Shown here piece by piece: positions 29,463-37,219 of a DNA stretch of 43,884 nucleotides. Position 1 is the stretch's first letter. Each line of letters opens with the position of its first letter. The notes beneath the pieces were generated by a model, which was not told where the DNA came from, did no database searches, and saw only the letters and a program-made list of their open reading frames with translations. This stretch comes from an uncultured bacterium (GTDB lineage: Bacteria > Acidobacteriota > Aminicenantia > Aminicenantales > Saccharicenantaceae). Location of the stretch: contig CALEUG010000015.1 in NCBI GenBank assembly GCA_937920515.1, positions 135,382 to 179,265 on the forward strand, written 5' to 3'. The position numbers and the translations under genes were made by a program.

Positions 29463-30014
29463 TCAGGTCACAAAAACCGCGGCGGCCACGGCTGTCGTCC
29501 AGAGCCCTTTAGCTCCGGCAGCCACCTGGGAGATGCTCCTGGTCCTGACCGTCAGGTGGTCATTTATCCGGTAATAGTTCTCGGCTCCGCGTTTAAAATT
29601 ATGCCGGCTATAGGCTTCCCCCAGCTTGGTGGCCAGCATCTCGGCGGCCAGCTCTTCAGCCTGGGCCCCGGCTTCCTTCTCGCTTTCGCCAAACCCTTCG
29701 TGCTCGGCCAGGTAGCCGTATTGTCCTTTATCCTGGGGGATGGCCAGCCCGATGGAAGCGGAAATCAGGCGATGGGCTTCGTCGGTGGAGTTTTCGCTCA
29801 TCACCAGGAAAACCACCTGTCCTGCTTTGAGCTTCCTCAGACCATCTGCCCGGCTTATAAGCCGGCAGTGGGGCGGGAAAATGCTGGAGACCCGGACCAG
29901 GTTGAAGGGCGAGATGCCGGCCTCCCGCAGGGCCAGCTCGAAGCTTACCAGTTTCTGGGCATGCTGGCCCTTGCCCCTGGTCAGAAAAACCTGCTTTGGT
30001 AAAATCATCTCCAT
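29463..30014 (-). CDS. Pyruvoyl-dependent arginine decarboxylase
   Basis: The enzyme decarboxylates arginine to agmatine using a pyruvoyl group made by self-cleavage, a route to polyamines or acid resistance. The cleavage motif RVSSIFPP is present: counting from the chosen start, the cut would fall between S43 and S44, giving a pyruvoyl group on the alpha chain. A second family motif is FGESEKEAGAQAEEL. The open frame extends to 30146, but that stretch overlaps the upstream lipoprotein gene. ATG 30012-30014 has AAAGGA eight bases upstream and gives 183 residues, a normal family length. Agmatine-processing genes are not in the window. Confidence 0.92.
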   Translation of the reverse strand: MEMILPKQVFLTRGKGQHAQKLVSFELALREAGISPFNLVRVSSIFPPHCRLISRADGLRKLKAGQVVFLVMSENSTDEAHRLISASIGLAIPQDKGQYGYLAEHEGFGESEKEAGAQAEELAAEMLATKLGEAYSRHNFKRGAENYYRINDHLTVRTRSISQVAAGAKGLWTTAVAAAVFVT

Positions 30015-30064
30015 CTGGACAATCCTTTCTCTGGCAATTATCCTTTGGCAGTCTAAGGTAAAGT

Positions 30065-30616
30065 TTATTTCTTCTCTTCTTTTTGCTCGACCACCGGCGT
30101 TACCACCTGGTCTTCCTTGAAATCGATGGTCTTGGATACTTCCCACTCTCCCAGCAGGACAAATTCTGAGCCGAAAGAACGGGCGAACAGCCTGACCACG
30201 ACCGGTTTCCAGTAGGGGTTGTTCTTGAAGGAATCGAGGGTCTTGCCCTCCACTCCAAAATTGCTCTTCAGGGTAATGACCGGGCTGACTTCACCCGGCA
30301 TCACCGGTTTCTTGCGGATGGCCGCCAGGAAATTATCGCCCAGGTTCTTGGTCTCGTCTTTGAACTTGAAGATGGCGTTGAAGTTGACATAGCTCAGGGG
30401 CTTGTCGCTGATGTTTTTGACCCGGAAAGAAATAACCGGAACCAGCACCAGCTTGGGCGGCCAGGCCCGGTATTCCTTGCTGACCCACTTGGTCTCCACA
30501 TCTATGATTTCCATTGAGTTTTTGAGATCTTCGGTCGACATTTTTTTACAGGCCGGGAAAAACAGGCCCGAGGCAAGAAGACTGATCATTAAAGCCAGAA
30601 TAAGCGTTCTTTTCAT
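30065..30616 (-). CDS. Small lipoprotein, function unknown
   Basis: A 183-residue exported protein with a lipobox FFPAC (lipidated Cys at residue 23) and a single beta-rich domain, ISFRVKNISDKPLSYVNFNA, of the kind found in FxLYD-like and other immunoglobulin-like envelope domains that describe ligand or surface proteins. The tail is Glu/Lys-rich. A strong GGGAGG ribosome-binding site lies 6 nt before the ATG, and an extended -10 promoter is upstream. It lies 50 nt upstream of the arginine decarboxylase, so the two may be co-transcribed. No function can be assigned. Confidence 0.75.
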   Translation of the reverse strand: MKRTLILALMISLLASGLFFPACKKMSTEDLKNSMEIIDVETKWVSKEYRAWPPKLVLVPVISFRVKNISDKPLSYVNFNAIFKFKDETKNLGDNFLAAIRKKPVMPGEVSPVITLKSNFGVEGKTLDSFKNNPYWKPVVVRLFARSFGSEFVLLGEWEVSKTIDFKEDQVVTPVVEQKEEKK

Positions 30617-30643
30617 TTTTGTCCTCCCTGAGGATTCTCTATT

Positions 30644-30652
30644 AGTATAGCA
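30644..30652 (-). promoter_or_regulatory. Extended -10 promoter of the lipoprotein/arginine decarboxylase unit
   Basis: On the minus strand TG, one base, then TATACT (30644-30649). No clear -35. The start would be near 30637, about 20 nt before the lipoprotein ATG. Confidence 0.45.
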
Positions 30653-30716
30653 GAAATGAAACGCAGAAAGTATCGAGAAAGCTCAACCCGGGTTCGTGGA
30701 GGGGACGGTGAAAAAT

Positions 30717-31943
30717 TCAGTATTTCACCAGCGCCGATACCGGGGCCAGCTGGACTCCGAATTCCGCTGCCCGCGGCAGATAGGTTTTAAGAGCTTCCAG
30801 GGTCTCCGGGAAGGGATGACCTATGCCGATGGCCTGGCCGTTCTTCTTGGCCAGGTTAAACAGCTCCAGCAGGCGGTCTTTGACACGGCTGCGGTCTTCG
30901 TCGGCATCCAGAAAGATGTTTCTGGCCGCAGCCGGCACTTTTTTCTTCAGTGCCAGCTCGTAAGCCACCGATCTGGGGCTGGTCTTGCTGTCCAGAAAAT
31001 ACAGGCCCTTCTCCTTGAGGAATGAAATTATTATTTCCATCAGGGCTTCGCTGGAGGTGGCCTTGGAGCCCATATGGTTGTTCAGGCCGCGGGCCCGGGG
31101 CAGAAGGCTCAGGTCCCTTTCCAGGATAGACCGGACATCCTGGGGACTCATGGAGGTGGTGATAAGGCCCTCGGCTCCGCCAGACGAGACGTGGTTGTTA
31201 AAGGCTTCAAGAGGAAGGTGGATGATCACTTCCAGCCCGTTTTTTTCGGCCAGCTCGGCGCTTTCCCGGGCCAGGCTCGATTCGGGCAGTATGGCCACGG
31301 TCAGTGGAACCTTGAGATTTATAAGTTCCCGGAGAAAATTCAGGTCTTCCCCCATGTCATCGATGACGACCGCCACCACCCGGTCAGAAACTTTCCTGTC
31401 CGGAGCTGATTCCGGAGGGGCCTCAGGTCGGGTTGCCTTTCTGACCTGAACGGGCAGGGGATAGCGCAGGACCAGCCAGCCCCTGGTTCTTGAGCTCTGG
31501 CGCAACTCGAAGGTGGCCACCATCTCGCCGGCGCCTGTCTTTTCCTCTTTCAGGCCGGTCTTTATTTTTTTCTTTTTTAAGGCCGACAAAAGGTCATCTT
31601 TGAATTTTCTGTAGTTTCGGGCTGTGGTCCTGGCTGAAATATAAATCAGGCCCTCGTCAGTTTTTTCTTCGGTTATGGCCTCGGGGGGGAAGCCGTGCTC
31701 GGCAAGCTGCTGGCGCAGGAATTCAGACAGGGAGAAAGTGGCTGGAGACCGGGAAATGGTTGTTTCGCCTGTCCGGGCGGCTGCTGGCCAGGGCAGGTAA
31801 GAGATTTTCTGCTGCTCGAAGTTGAGATAATCAAGCCAGACAGCAGAAATCAGGGCCAGGAAAGTTAGGGTTGCGGCCTGCACGAACAGGTGAGACCTGG
31901 GCCCCGGAGTGGCCTTTGCTTTTGTTCTTCTTGGGAGATCCAT
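30717..31943 (-). CDS. Divergent polysaccharide deacetylase family protein (YibQ-like)
   Basis: An envelope protein with an N-terminal membrane anchor (about residues 20-45) and a C-terminal NodB-like divergent deacetylase fold. Family motifs are VVAVVIDDMGED (the metal-binding DD), VTVAILP, EVIIHLPLEAFN, LNNHMGS and the late IGIGHPFPETL. The family (Pfam polysaccharide deacetylase 2) often neighbours envC and a Ctp protease gene and is thought to act in peptidoglycan or envelope maintenance; the true reaction is uncertain. Residues about 75-165 form an unassigned N-terminal domain. The ATG overlaps the S41 stop (TAATG), so translation is coupled, and no Shine-Dalgarno is seen. Confidence 0.88.
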   Translation of the reverse strand: MDLPRRTKAKATPGPRSHLFVQAATLTFLALISAVWLDYLNFEQQKISYLPWPAAARTGETTISRSPATFSLSEFLRQQLAEHGFPPEAITEEKTDEGLIYISARTTARNYRKFKDDLLSALKKKKIKTGLKEEKTGAGEMVATFELRQSSRTRGWLVLRYPLPVQVRKATRPEAPPESAPDRKVSDRVVAVVIDDMGEDLNFLRELINLKVPLTVAILPESSLARESAELAEKNGLEVIIHLPLEAFNNHVSSGGAEGLITTSMSPQDVRSILERDLSLLPRARGLNNHMGSKATSSEALMEIIISFLKEKGLYFLDSKTSPRSVAYELALKKKVPAAARNIFLDADEDRSRVKDRLLELFNLAKKNGQAIGIGHPFPETLEALKTYLPRAAEFGVQLAPVSALVKY

Positions 31944-33103
31944 TAATTTTGGGAGGAAAGAAGATTCAGGGTTCTATCCTGGTATAGTTTATCCATTGAT
32001 ATGGAGTAGGGCAGCTTGACGTCAAGAGGAAGGCTATTATCCCAGAGCTTTGTTCCGGATTTCAGGGAAAAAACTGCGGTGGTCAGGACCACCAGGCTTC
32101 CGTCCGAAAGCGGGAATGTTTCCTGGATTCCGGCCAGTCCCGGCGTGTCCAGTCCTATGGTTCGGGCCCGGTCTAAGTCCTTCAGGACGCCGGCTACCAC
32201 TTCGGCCGGGCCGCAGGTGGCCTGGTTGACCCAGGCAAAAAGCCTGAGGTCCGGAAACTCTGGTGAATCGGGGCAGGCGATAGCCTCCTTCTGGCCGCGG
32301 CTCTCAAGGCTGGCCACTTCCTCTGCCTTAATAAAGAGGTTAATCAGCTTGCGGGCCTCCTCGTAATCTCCTCCCCAGCAATCGCGCAGGTCGAGTACGG
32401 CCGCTTTTGGGGCCGGCCTGGTCTTCAGCCGGGCCTTGAGAGTCCTGCTGATTTCAGCCGAGAGCCCCTGGTAAATGGAGGTTGGACGCAGCACCACCAG
32501 CCCTGATGGACCGGCCTTGAACTCAAGGTTATCCTTTAAGATGAAATCCCGGTTGACTTCAATCTCCAGGGTTTCGCTTCCCCGGAAAACCCTGAGCCGC
32601 ACGGGCGTTTGATCGTTGCTACCAGGCTCGGCTTCAAGGAGCAGGCTGGTTTCGAGCAGGCTGAGGTTCATGGTATTGCGGTCGTTTATGGCGCTGATGT
32701 TATCACCGACTTTAAGGCCGGCCGCGGCGGCTGGAGAGTTTTCCCTGACCGCCACCACCATGGGAAAGACCCCGTACTTTTTGAAGACGACCAGGCCGGT
32801 GCCCCTGGCCGGGGGCTTACGGTTAAGGTACCTTGAGGCCAGGTCCTTATCCAGGTAGGCGCTGAGCGGATCGAGCGAATTTATCAGGCCCCGATAAGCC
32901 CCCTCGGTGATCCTAACAGGATTCGGTTCTTCCAGGTAATCGGTTTTGATATAGTTAATAACCGTGCTTATCAGGTCGGCGTTGCTGGGGCTGAACTGAG
33001 GAAGCGGGCTCTTGGCCGGCAGAAAACGTTTGTCCAGAAGCAGAAAAGCGATCAGCAGCACGATAATGGCCAGCAGGTAAACATTGAGCTTGTTAAATTT
33101 CAT
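31943..33103 (-). CDS. S41-family (C-terminal processing peptidase-like) protein with both catalytic residues lost
   Basis: A membrane-anchored protein with the layout of CtpA/Prc: N-terminal anchor (about 8-22), a cap region (DPLSAYLD), a PDZ domain (about 95-185, GTGLVVFKKYG and AAGLKVGDNISAIND) and the S41 core. Aligning to Escherichia coli Tsp (SASASE and GKGTVQ), the catalytic Ser corresponds to G298 in TCGPAEVV and the Lys, 25 residues later, to L323 in GLAGIQ; the following Gln (Q327) is kept. It is therefore probably a non-proteolytic scaffold or peptide-binding protein. The rest of the fold looks intact, so this is not a decayed gene. It is the middle gene of an envC-S41-yibQ operon. 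Confidence 0.87.
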   Translation of the reverse strand: MKFNKLNVYLLAIIVLLIAFLLLDKRFLPAKSPLPQFSPSNADLISTVINYIKTDYLEEPNPVRITEGAYRGLINSLDPLSAYLDKDLASRYLNRKPPARGTGLVVFKKYGVFPMVVAVRENSPAAAAGLKVGDNISAINDRNTMNLSLLETSLLLEAEPGSNDQTPVRLRVFRGSETLEIEVNRDFILKDNLEFKAGPSGLVVLRPTSIYQGLSAEISRTLKARLKTRPAPKAAVLDLRDCWGGDYEEARKLINLFIKAEEVASLESRGQKEAIACPDSPEFPDLRLFAWVNQATCGPAEVVAGVLKDLDRARTIGLDTPGLAGIQETFPLSDGSLVVLTTAVFSLKSGTKLWDNSLPLDVKLPYSISMDKLYQDRTLNLLSSQN

Positions 33104-33163
33104 ATTGTTTTCCAGTTTTATCCTGATAATCTGTTAAATTCTGCCTGAATCCTGTAAATTCTA

Positions 33164-34381
33164 TCATCTTCTCTTGAGCCATTGCAAGGGATCGACCGGT
33201 TTGGCCTTGTGGCGGATCTCAAAATAAAGGCATTCGCCCTTGAGCGAGTCAGAGTCTCCGACCAGGGCAATGTCCTGTCCGGCCCTGACCAGGTCGCCGG
33301 TCCTGACCAGGAAGCTGGCGCAGTGTCCGTAAAGGGTATAATAGGAAAGACCGTGGTCGATTATAACCAGGTTGCCATATCCCTGGAAATAATCGGCGAA
33401 AACCACCCGCCCGTTGTGGACCGCCTTGATTTTTCTGTCCTGGCCCGAGGGGGCAATTTCCACGCCGTTGTTGACCGTAACCGTGTTAAACCTGGGATGT
33501 TTTTCTTTGCCGAACCGGGTGATGACCCGGCCGGTAACCGGCCAGGGAAGGTTCCCCTTTCTCTCGTACAGGGGGATAAAGGGCGAGGGCAGAGAGATTT
33601 CCCGAGCCTGCAGGCGCTTCAAAAGATGCTGAAGTTGTTCCTGGCTTTCCTGAAGCTCGGACACCATTTGCTGGTAGGTGGTCTTGTTTTTCTTGATTTC
33701 CGCCAGCAACTTCTGGTTTTTAGCCTCTTCTTCGGCCAGCCGCGACTGGTTGGCCCGGGCCTGCTGAAGCAGCGAGTCGGCCTCAGCCATTTTTTCCTTG
33801 AGCTCTTTTTCCAGCAACTTCATCTGGTCGATGGTTTTCAGGTAGCTGTTTATGGTCTCTCCCTGGAAGCTGGCCAGAAAGGTCAGGTTTTTGCTCTCCC
33901 GCAGGAATGTTTCCAGGTTGCCGGCCTTGAGGAAAAAATGCATGAAGTCCAGCCGGCCGTAGCGGTATAGAGTGACCAGGGTTTTCTCAACCGCCTCTTT
34001 TTCTTTCTGCAGGGTTTTTTCAGTTTCAGCCGCCTTAATTTTCAGGTCACTTAGCTGGCGGTTTACCAGGGACCTTCTGAGGTTCAGGGATTCGATTTCG
34101 TTTTGCAACAATTTCTTATTCAACCTGATTTTTTCCAGGGAGGACAGCAGCGAGCTTTCCCGCTTTTCCTCTTCCTTGAGCCGGGATTTGAGCTCTGAAA
34201 TCTGCCGGTTTATCTGTTCTATTCGCTTTTCCACGTCTGGTATTACCGATTCCTGGCCTTGCGCCAGGGCCAGCGGTTCGGATAGAATAAGCGCATAGAT
34301 GAAAATCACGGCCGGTATTGCCAGGAAGGGTGACCGGTTGCGTCTTGTTCCGGCCGGGGCAGATTTGAAGGCTACTTGCAT
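33164..34381 (-). CDS. EnvC-like coiled-coil protein with degenerate LytM/M23 domain (amidase activator)
   Basis: A periplasmic murein hydrolase activator. After a signal peptide ending near ALAQ, a long coiled coil (about residues 55-275 of the longest frame) precedes a C-terminal LytM domain. Its metal ligands are lost: the first His is N313, Asp is E317, and the HxH motif reads CLY; only one His (H362, in YGH) remains. Loss of metal binding is the hallmark of EnvC, which activates cell-division amidases rather than cutting peptidoglycan. An open frame starts at 34408, but that ATG lies in the -10 box, so ATG 34379-34381 is preferred. Numbering above is from 34408. Confidence 0.87.
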   Translation of the reverse strand: MQVAFKSAPAGTRRNRSPFLAIPAVIFIYALILSEPLALAQGQESVIPDVEKRIEQINRQISELKSRLKEEEKRESSLLSSLEKIRLNKKLLQNEIESLNLRRSLVNRQLSDLKIKAAETEKTLQKEKEAVEKTLVTLYRYGRLDFMHFFLKAGNLETFLRESKNLTFLASFQGETINSYLKTIDQMKLLEKELKEKMAEADSLLQQARANQSRLAEEEAKNQKLLAEIKKNKTTYQQMVSELQESQEQLQHLLKRLQAREISLPSPFIPLYERKGNLPWPVTGRVITRFGKEKHPRFNTVTVNNGVEIAPSGQDRKIKAVHNGRVVFADYFQGYGNLVIIDHGLSYYTLYGHCASFLVRTGDLVRAGQDIALVGDSDSLKGECLYFEIRHKAKPVDPLQWLKRR

Positions 34382-34403
34382 TCTCTGATACCTAATTATT
34401 TTT

Positions 34404-34432
34404 ACCATAACGGAAGCCGGAGTGAAAGTAAA
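34404..34432 (-). promoter_or_regulatory. Promoter of the envC-S41-yibQ operon
   Basis: On the minus strand TTTACT (34427-34432), a 17-nt spacer and TATGGT (34404-34409). The start would be near 34397. It shares the short intergenic space with the divergent glycerate kinase gene. Confidence 0.45.
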
Positions 34433-34443
34433 AGGGTGAGATT

Positions 34444-35808
34444 ATGCCAGATTTACATTTGCTGAACCTGAAAGAAATAGCTCAGAAGCTGGGACAGGCA
34501 GCCCTGAGGGCGGTTAGACCGGAACGCCTGGTGGCTGAAAACGTAGTCCGCGACGGCCGGAGCCTGGTCATAGGCGGACAGAAAATAAATCTTGACGATT
34601 TTGAAAGAGTGCAGCTGATAAGCATCGGCAAGGCGGGCCCGCTTTTAGCCGAAGCGCTGCTGCCGCTGGTCGGAGACAGGCTGGAAGCGGCGGTTATAAC
34701 CGGCAGCCAGGAGCACCTGGAAAAGGGGAAGCTCAGTTATTTCCCGGCCGCCCATCCGCTACCTGACGGGTGGAGCCTGCAGGCCGGGCGCAAGGCTTAT
34801 GAGCTGGCCCTTTCCCTGGCTGAAAGAGACTTGCTCCTTATGCTTATTTCAGGCGGGGGTTCGGCCCATCTCTGCCTGCCAGAAGAGGGGGTAACCCTGG
34901 ATGACAAGAGGCAGGTCACGGAGCTCCTGATGAAGGCCGGGGCCGACATCAGGGAGTTGAATGCTGTCCGCAAGCACCTTTCCCGGATAAAGGGAGGCCG
35001 CCTGGCCCGGGCGGCCTGGCCGGCTCACCTCTTCAACCTGATCGTCTCAGACGTTGTGGGCAATGACCTGGAGAGCATCGCCTCGGGTCCGACCTGGCAT
35101 GACTCCACCACTTTCGAGCAGGCCATTGCCATCCTCAAAAAATATTCACTGTGGGAGGACTGCCCGGAGAATATCAGGCGGGTCCTGGAGGAGGGCCGGG
35201 CCGGGCTCAGGGAAGAGACCGTGAAAAAGGGCGACCGGGTCCTGGAAAAGGTCAAGCCCGTGATCATCGGCGATAACCTGAGGGCGCTCTATGCGGCCAA
35301 GGAAGCAGCCCGGCAGTTTGGCCTGGAAACTGTTGTCCTGACCTCAGAAGACCAGGGAGAAGCCAGGGAGATAGCCAGGAATTACCTGGAAAAACTCGGG
35401 GAGTTCAGGCGAAAGGTCAGGGAGCAAAAAAGAGCTTTTTGCCTGCTGGCCGGCGGGGAACTGACGGTTACGGTCAGGGGACAGGGTCTCGGCGGCCGTA
35501 ATACTGAGTTTGTCCTGGCCAGCCTGGTTGAAATTCTCAAGAATGAGGAAGATTACCGGGGAATTGACTGGCTGGTAATGAGCCTGGCCACCGACGGCCG
35601 GGACGGCCCGACCGATTCGGCCGGGGCCTTTGCCGGTCCGGAAAGCCTGGAAAAAATCAGGGCAACGGGCATTAGCCCCCGGAGCTATCTTGATAATAAT
35701 GATTCCTATCACTTTTTCCAGGAAATCGGGGGGCTGCTCAAGACCGGTCATACCGGGACCAATGTCATGGATCTCAGGCTGTTCCTGCTGGCGCCGCTTC
35801 GGGGATGA
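34444..35808 (+). CDS. Glycerate 2-kinase (GckA/TtuD type)
   Basis: This cytoplasmic kinase makes 2-phosphoglycerate from glycerate and ATP, feeding serine, glyoxylate or tartrate degradation products into glycolysis. The 454 residues have the DUF4147 N-terminal domain (SIGKAGPLLAEALL, LISGGGSAHLCLP, NAVRKHLSRIKGGRLA) and the MOFRL C-terminal domain (LLAGGELTVTVRGQGLGGRN, ATDGRDGPTDSAGAF). Length is normal. A GGTGAG site lies about 5 nt before ATG 34444. It is divergent from the envC operon. Confidence 0.93.
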   Translation: MPDLHLLNLKEIAQKLGQAALRAVRPERLVAENVVRDGRSLVIGGQKINLDDFERVQLISIGKAGPLLAEALLPLVGDRLEAAVITGSQEHLEKGKLSYFPAAHPLPDGWSLQAGRKAYELALSLAERDLLLMLISGGGSAHLCLPEEGVTLDDKRQVTELLMKAGADIRELNAVRKHLSRIKGGRLARAAWPAHLFNLIVSDVVGNDLESIASGPTWHDSTTFEQAIAILKKYSLWEDCPENIRRVLEEGRAGLREETVKKGDRVLEKVKPVIIGDNLRALYAAKEAARQFGLETVVLTSEDQGEAREIARNYLEKLGEFRRKVREQKRAFCLLAGGELTVTVRGQGLGGRNTEFVLASLVEILKNEEDYRGIDWLVMSLATDGRDGPTDSAGAFAGPESLEKIRATGISPRSYLDNNDSYHFFQEIGGLLKTGHTGTNVMDLRLFLLAPLRG

Positions 35809-35834
35809 AAGGAAGCTTGAATCACCCGGTGGGG

Positions 35835-35863
35835 TTGAATCGACCTGAAAATGATAGGATAAT
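35835..35863 (+). promoter_or_regulatory. Promoter of the gene at 35870
   Basis: TTGAAT (35835-35840), a 17-nt spacer and GATAAT (35858-35863). The predicted start is at the ATG 35870 itself, 6 nt after the -10 box. Confidence 0.5.
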
Positions 35864-35869
35864 AGACCC

Positions 35870-36349
35870 ATGGAGATGGGAAAGATGATTGAAGAAAAGT
35901 GGATGAAGGAACTCAACCGCTATTTTGAAGATCTTAGAATAATAGAAAAATGCCAGCAGGAGGCCAGGGACCATTTCGCCCAGTTCTGCGAGTTCATAGT
36001 GGAGCCGGCCTTTGAAACCCTGGAGCAGGCCCTCGAACCCAAAGGCATAAAGGTCAGGTATGATCAGCGCAGGAAGAGCTCAATTCATATCCAGATAAAT
36101 TTCCCGGACAGCAAGGTTGACAACTTTCATTACACAATTGTGCTGCCGCCAAATTCCCTGGAGCTCAAGCTGCTGCTCAAGACCGCCGGCCGGAAGAACA
36201 AGAAGTCCCCGCTTCAGGAACAGGAAAGGCCGTTTATGCCGGAAGTCAGGCCGGAAGACGTTCTTAAACTGGGAAAAGAAGACATAATAATAGACATCAT
36301 TCAGAAGCTTAAGGAATTCAATTACGCTGCCCGGACCAGCCCGGACTGA
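35870..36349 (+). CDS. Hypothetical soluble protein, function unknown
   Basis: A 159-residue cytoplasmic protein with no signal peptide or membrane segment. The N-terminal half is helical and charged (about 5-55); the middle has a beta-like segment SSIHIQINFPDSKVDNFHYT, and the C terminus is helical (LGKEDIIIDIIQKLKEFN). I do not recognise the family. In-frame ATGs occur at 35870, 35876 and 35885; the first would be leaderless, the third has GGAG nine bases upstream. Codon use matches the neighbours, and the gene fills the space between glycerate kinase and the convergent redoxin, so it is probably real. Confidence 0.7.
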   Translation: MEMGKMIEEKWMKELNRYFEDLRIIEKCQQEARDHFAQFCEFIVEPAFETLEQALEPKGIKVRYDQRRKSSIHIQINFPDSKVDNFHYTIVLPPNSLELKLLLKTAGRKNKKSPLQEQERPFMPEVRPEDVLKLGKEDIIIDIIQKLKEFNYAARTSPD

Positions 36350-36368
36350 GGTCTGGCCCGCCTCGGTC

Positions 36369-37109
36369 TCAGAGCTTCTTCTGCTTGATCATATCCAGGA
36401 TTTTGAACAGGTATTCGTATTCCGGCCGGTCAACGGTATTCTGGCTGATATACTTGAAGCGCAGGATTCCCTTTTCGTCAAGCAGGTAGACGGCCGGGAT
36501 GTTCTGCTCGACCTGGCTCCCGCCCCAGGAAGTGGTGAAAAGTCCAAGTCCCGAGGAAACCCGGTGGTCGGCGTCTATTAAAATGGGGAAGGGGATGGGA
36601 ATGTTATCCTGGCCGACCGTAAAATCTTTTGGGAAAATCCGGCGGTAGCGTTCTACCGACTGCCTGCCTTTTTCGTCCAGCTGGTCCAGGTTTTCTGGGT
36701 ATTTCCAGTTCTTGACCCTGAGCATCTGCTCGGGCAGGCTTTCCAGCCAGAGTTTGACGGTATCGCGGGAGTAGGGGAGAACGAAAATTATTTCCAGGTT
36801 GTATTTCTTGCGAACCTGTTGTGCCTTTTCCAGCTCTGTCAGTTCGACGTACTTGTAGTTGCAGATAGTGCACCAGCGGTCCGGCGCGGCGTAGCCCCGG
36901 GGAAAAATGAGCATTATATTCTTTCCCTTCAGGCTGGAAAGACGGACTTCAGGCCCCTGGTAAGATGGCAGGGCAAAATCGGACATCGGCTGTTCGAGCA
37001 GGGCCGGCCTGAGCTGTTGCTCCTGGGCTATGACCCGGGTTAAGCTGAAGAATAGTGCCAAGACCAGGCCAGGAATGAGAAAAGTCACGGTGTTGTGCGT
37101 CTTATTCAT
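36369..37109 (-). CDS. Exported redoxin (AhpC/TSA-like thiol peroxidase or thioredoxin-like protein)
   Basis: A secreted thioredoxin-fold protein. The leader spans about residues 1-28 (cleavage after VIA). The redoxin domain has LSSLKGKNIMLIFPRG and a CxxC in RWCTIC (C80, C83) at the position of a peroxiredoxin active site, with the usual IPAVYLLDEKGILRF strand near the C terminus. It is likely to reduce peroxides or protein thiols in the envelope. ATG 37107-37109 has GGAG seven bases upstream. The -10 TATAAT is at 37139-37144 (minus). It is convergent with the 35870 gene. Confidence 0.85.
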   Translation of the reverse strand: MNKTHNTVTFLIPGLVLALFFSLTRVIAQEQQLRPALLEQPMSDFALPSYQGPEVRLSSLKGKNIMLIFPRGYAAPDRWCTICNYKYVELTELEKAQQVRKKYNLEIIFVLPYSRDTVKLWLESLPEQMLRVKNWKYPENLDQLDEKGRQSVERYRRIFPKDFTVGQDNIPIPFPILIDADHRVSSGLGLFTTSWGGSQVEQNIPAVYLLDEKGILRFKYISQNTVDRPEYEYLFKILDMIKQKKL

Positions 37110-37138
37110 CGTAACGCTCCTGTCTAAAATTCAGAATT

Positions 37139-37144
37139 ATTATA
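37139..37144 (-). promoter_or_regulatory. Consensus -10 box of the redoxin gene
   Basis: A perfect TATAAT on the minus strand, with no convincing -35. The start would be near 37132, about 23 nt before the redoxin ATG. Confidence 0.45.
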
Positions 37145-37176
37145 CGACCTGGAGGATATTTAATACCAGAAAATAA

Positions 37177-37208
37177 TTGACTTGCCCCTTTAAAAATATT
37201 AATAAAAT
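37177..37208 (+). promoter_or_regulatory. AT-rich promoter region of the first TPR-CHAT gene
   Basis: TTGACT (37177-37182) is followed by an A/T-only tract; candidate -10 boxes are TAATAA (37200-37205, 17-nt spacer) or TAAAAT (37203-37208, 20-nt spacer). The ATG at 37220 is 11 nt after the latter, with no Shine-Dalgarno, so initiation may be leaderless or nearly so. The site could also be read by the neighbouring ECF sigma factor. Confidence 0.4.
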
Positions 37209-37219
37209 CAAAAACAAAA

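Noticed and set aside
29430-30002. 190-codon plus-strand frame opposite the arginine decarboxylase
   Set aside because: It is antisense to a gene with a recognised active-site motif and lacks a ribosome-binding site.
31943-33103. S41 gene read as a decaying pseudogene
   Set aside because: The frame is full length, the PDZ domain and core are intact, and it is translationally coupled to the next gene; only the catalytic residues are changed.
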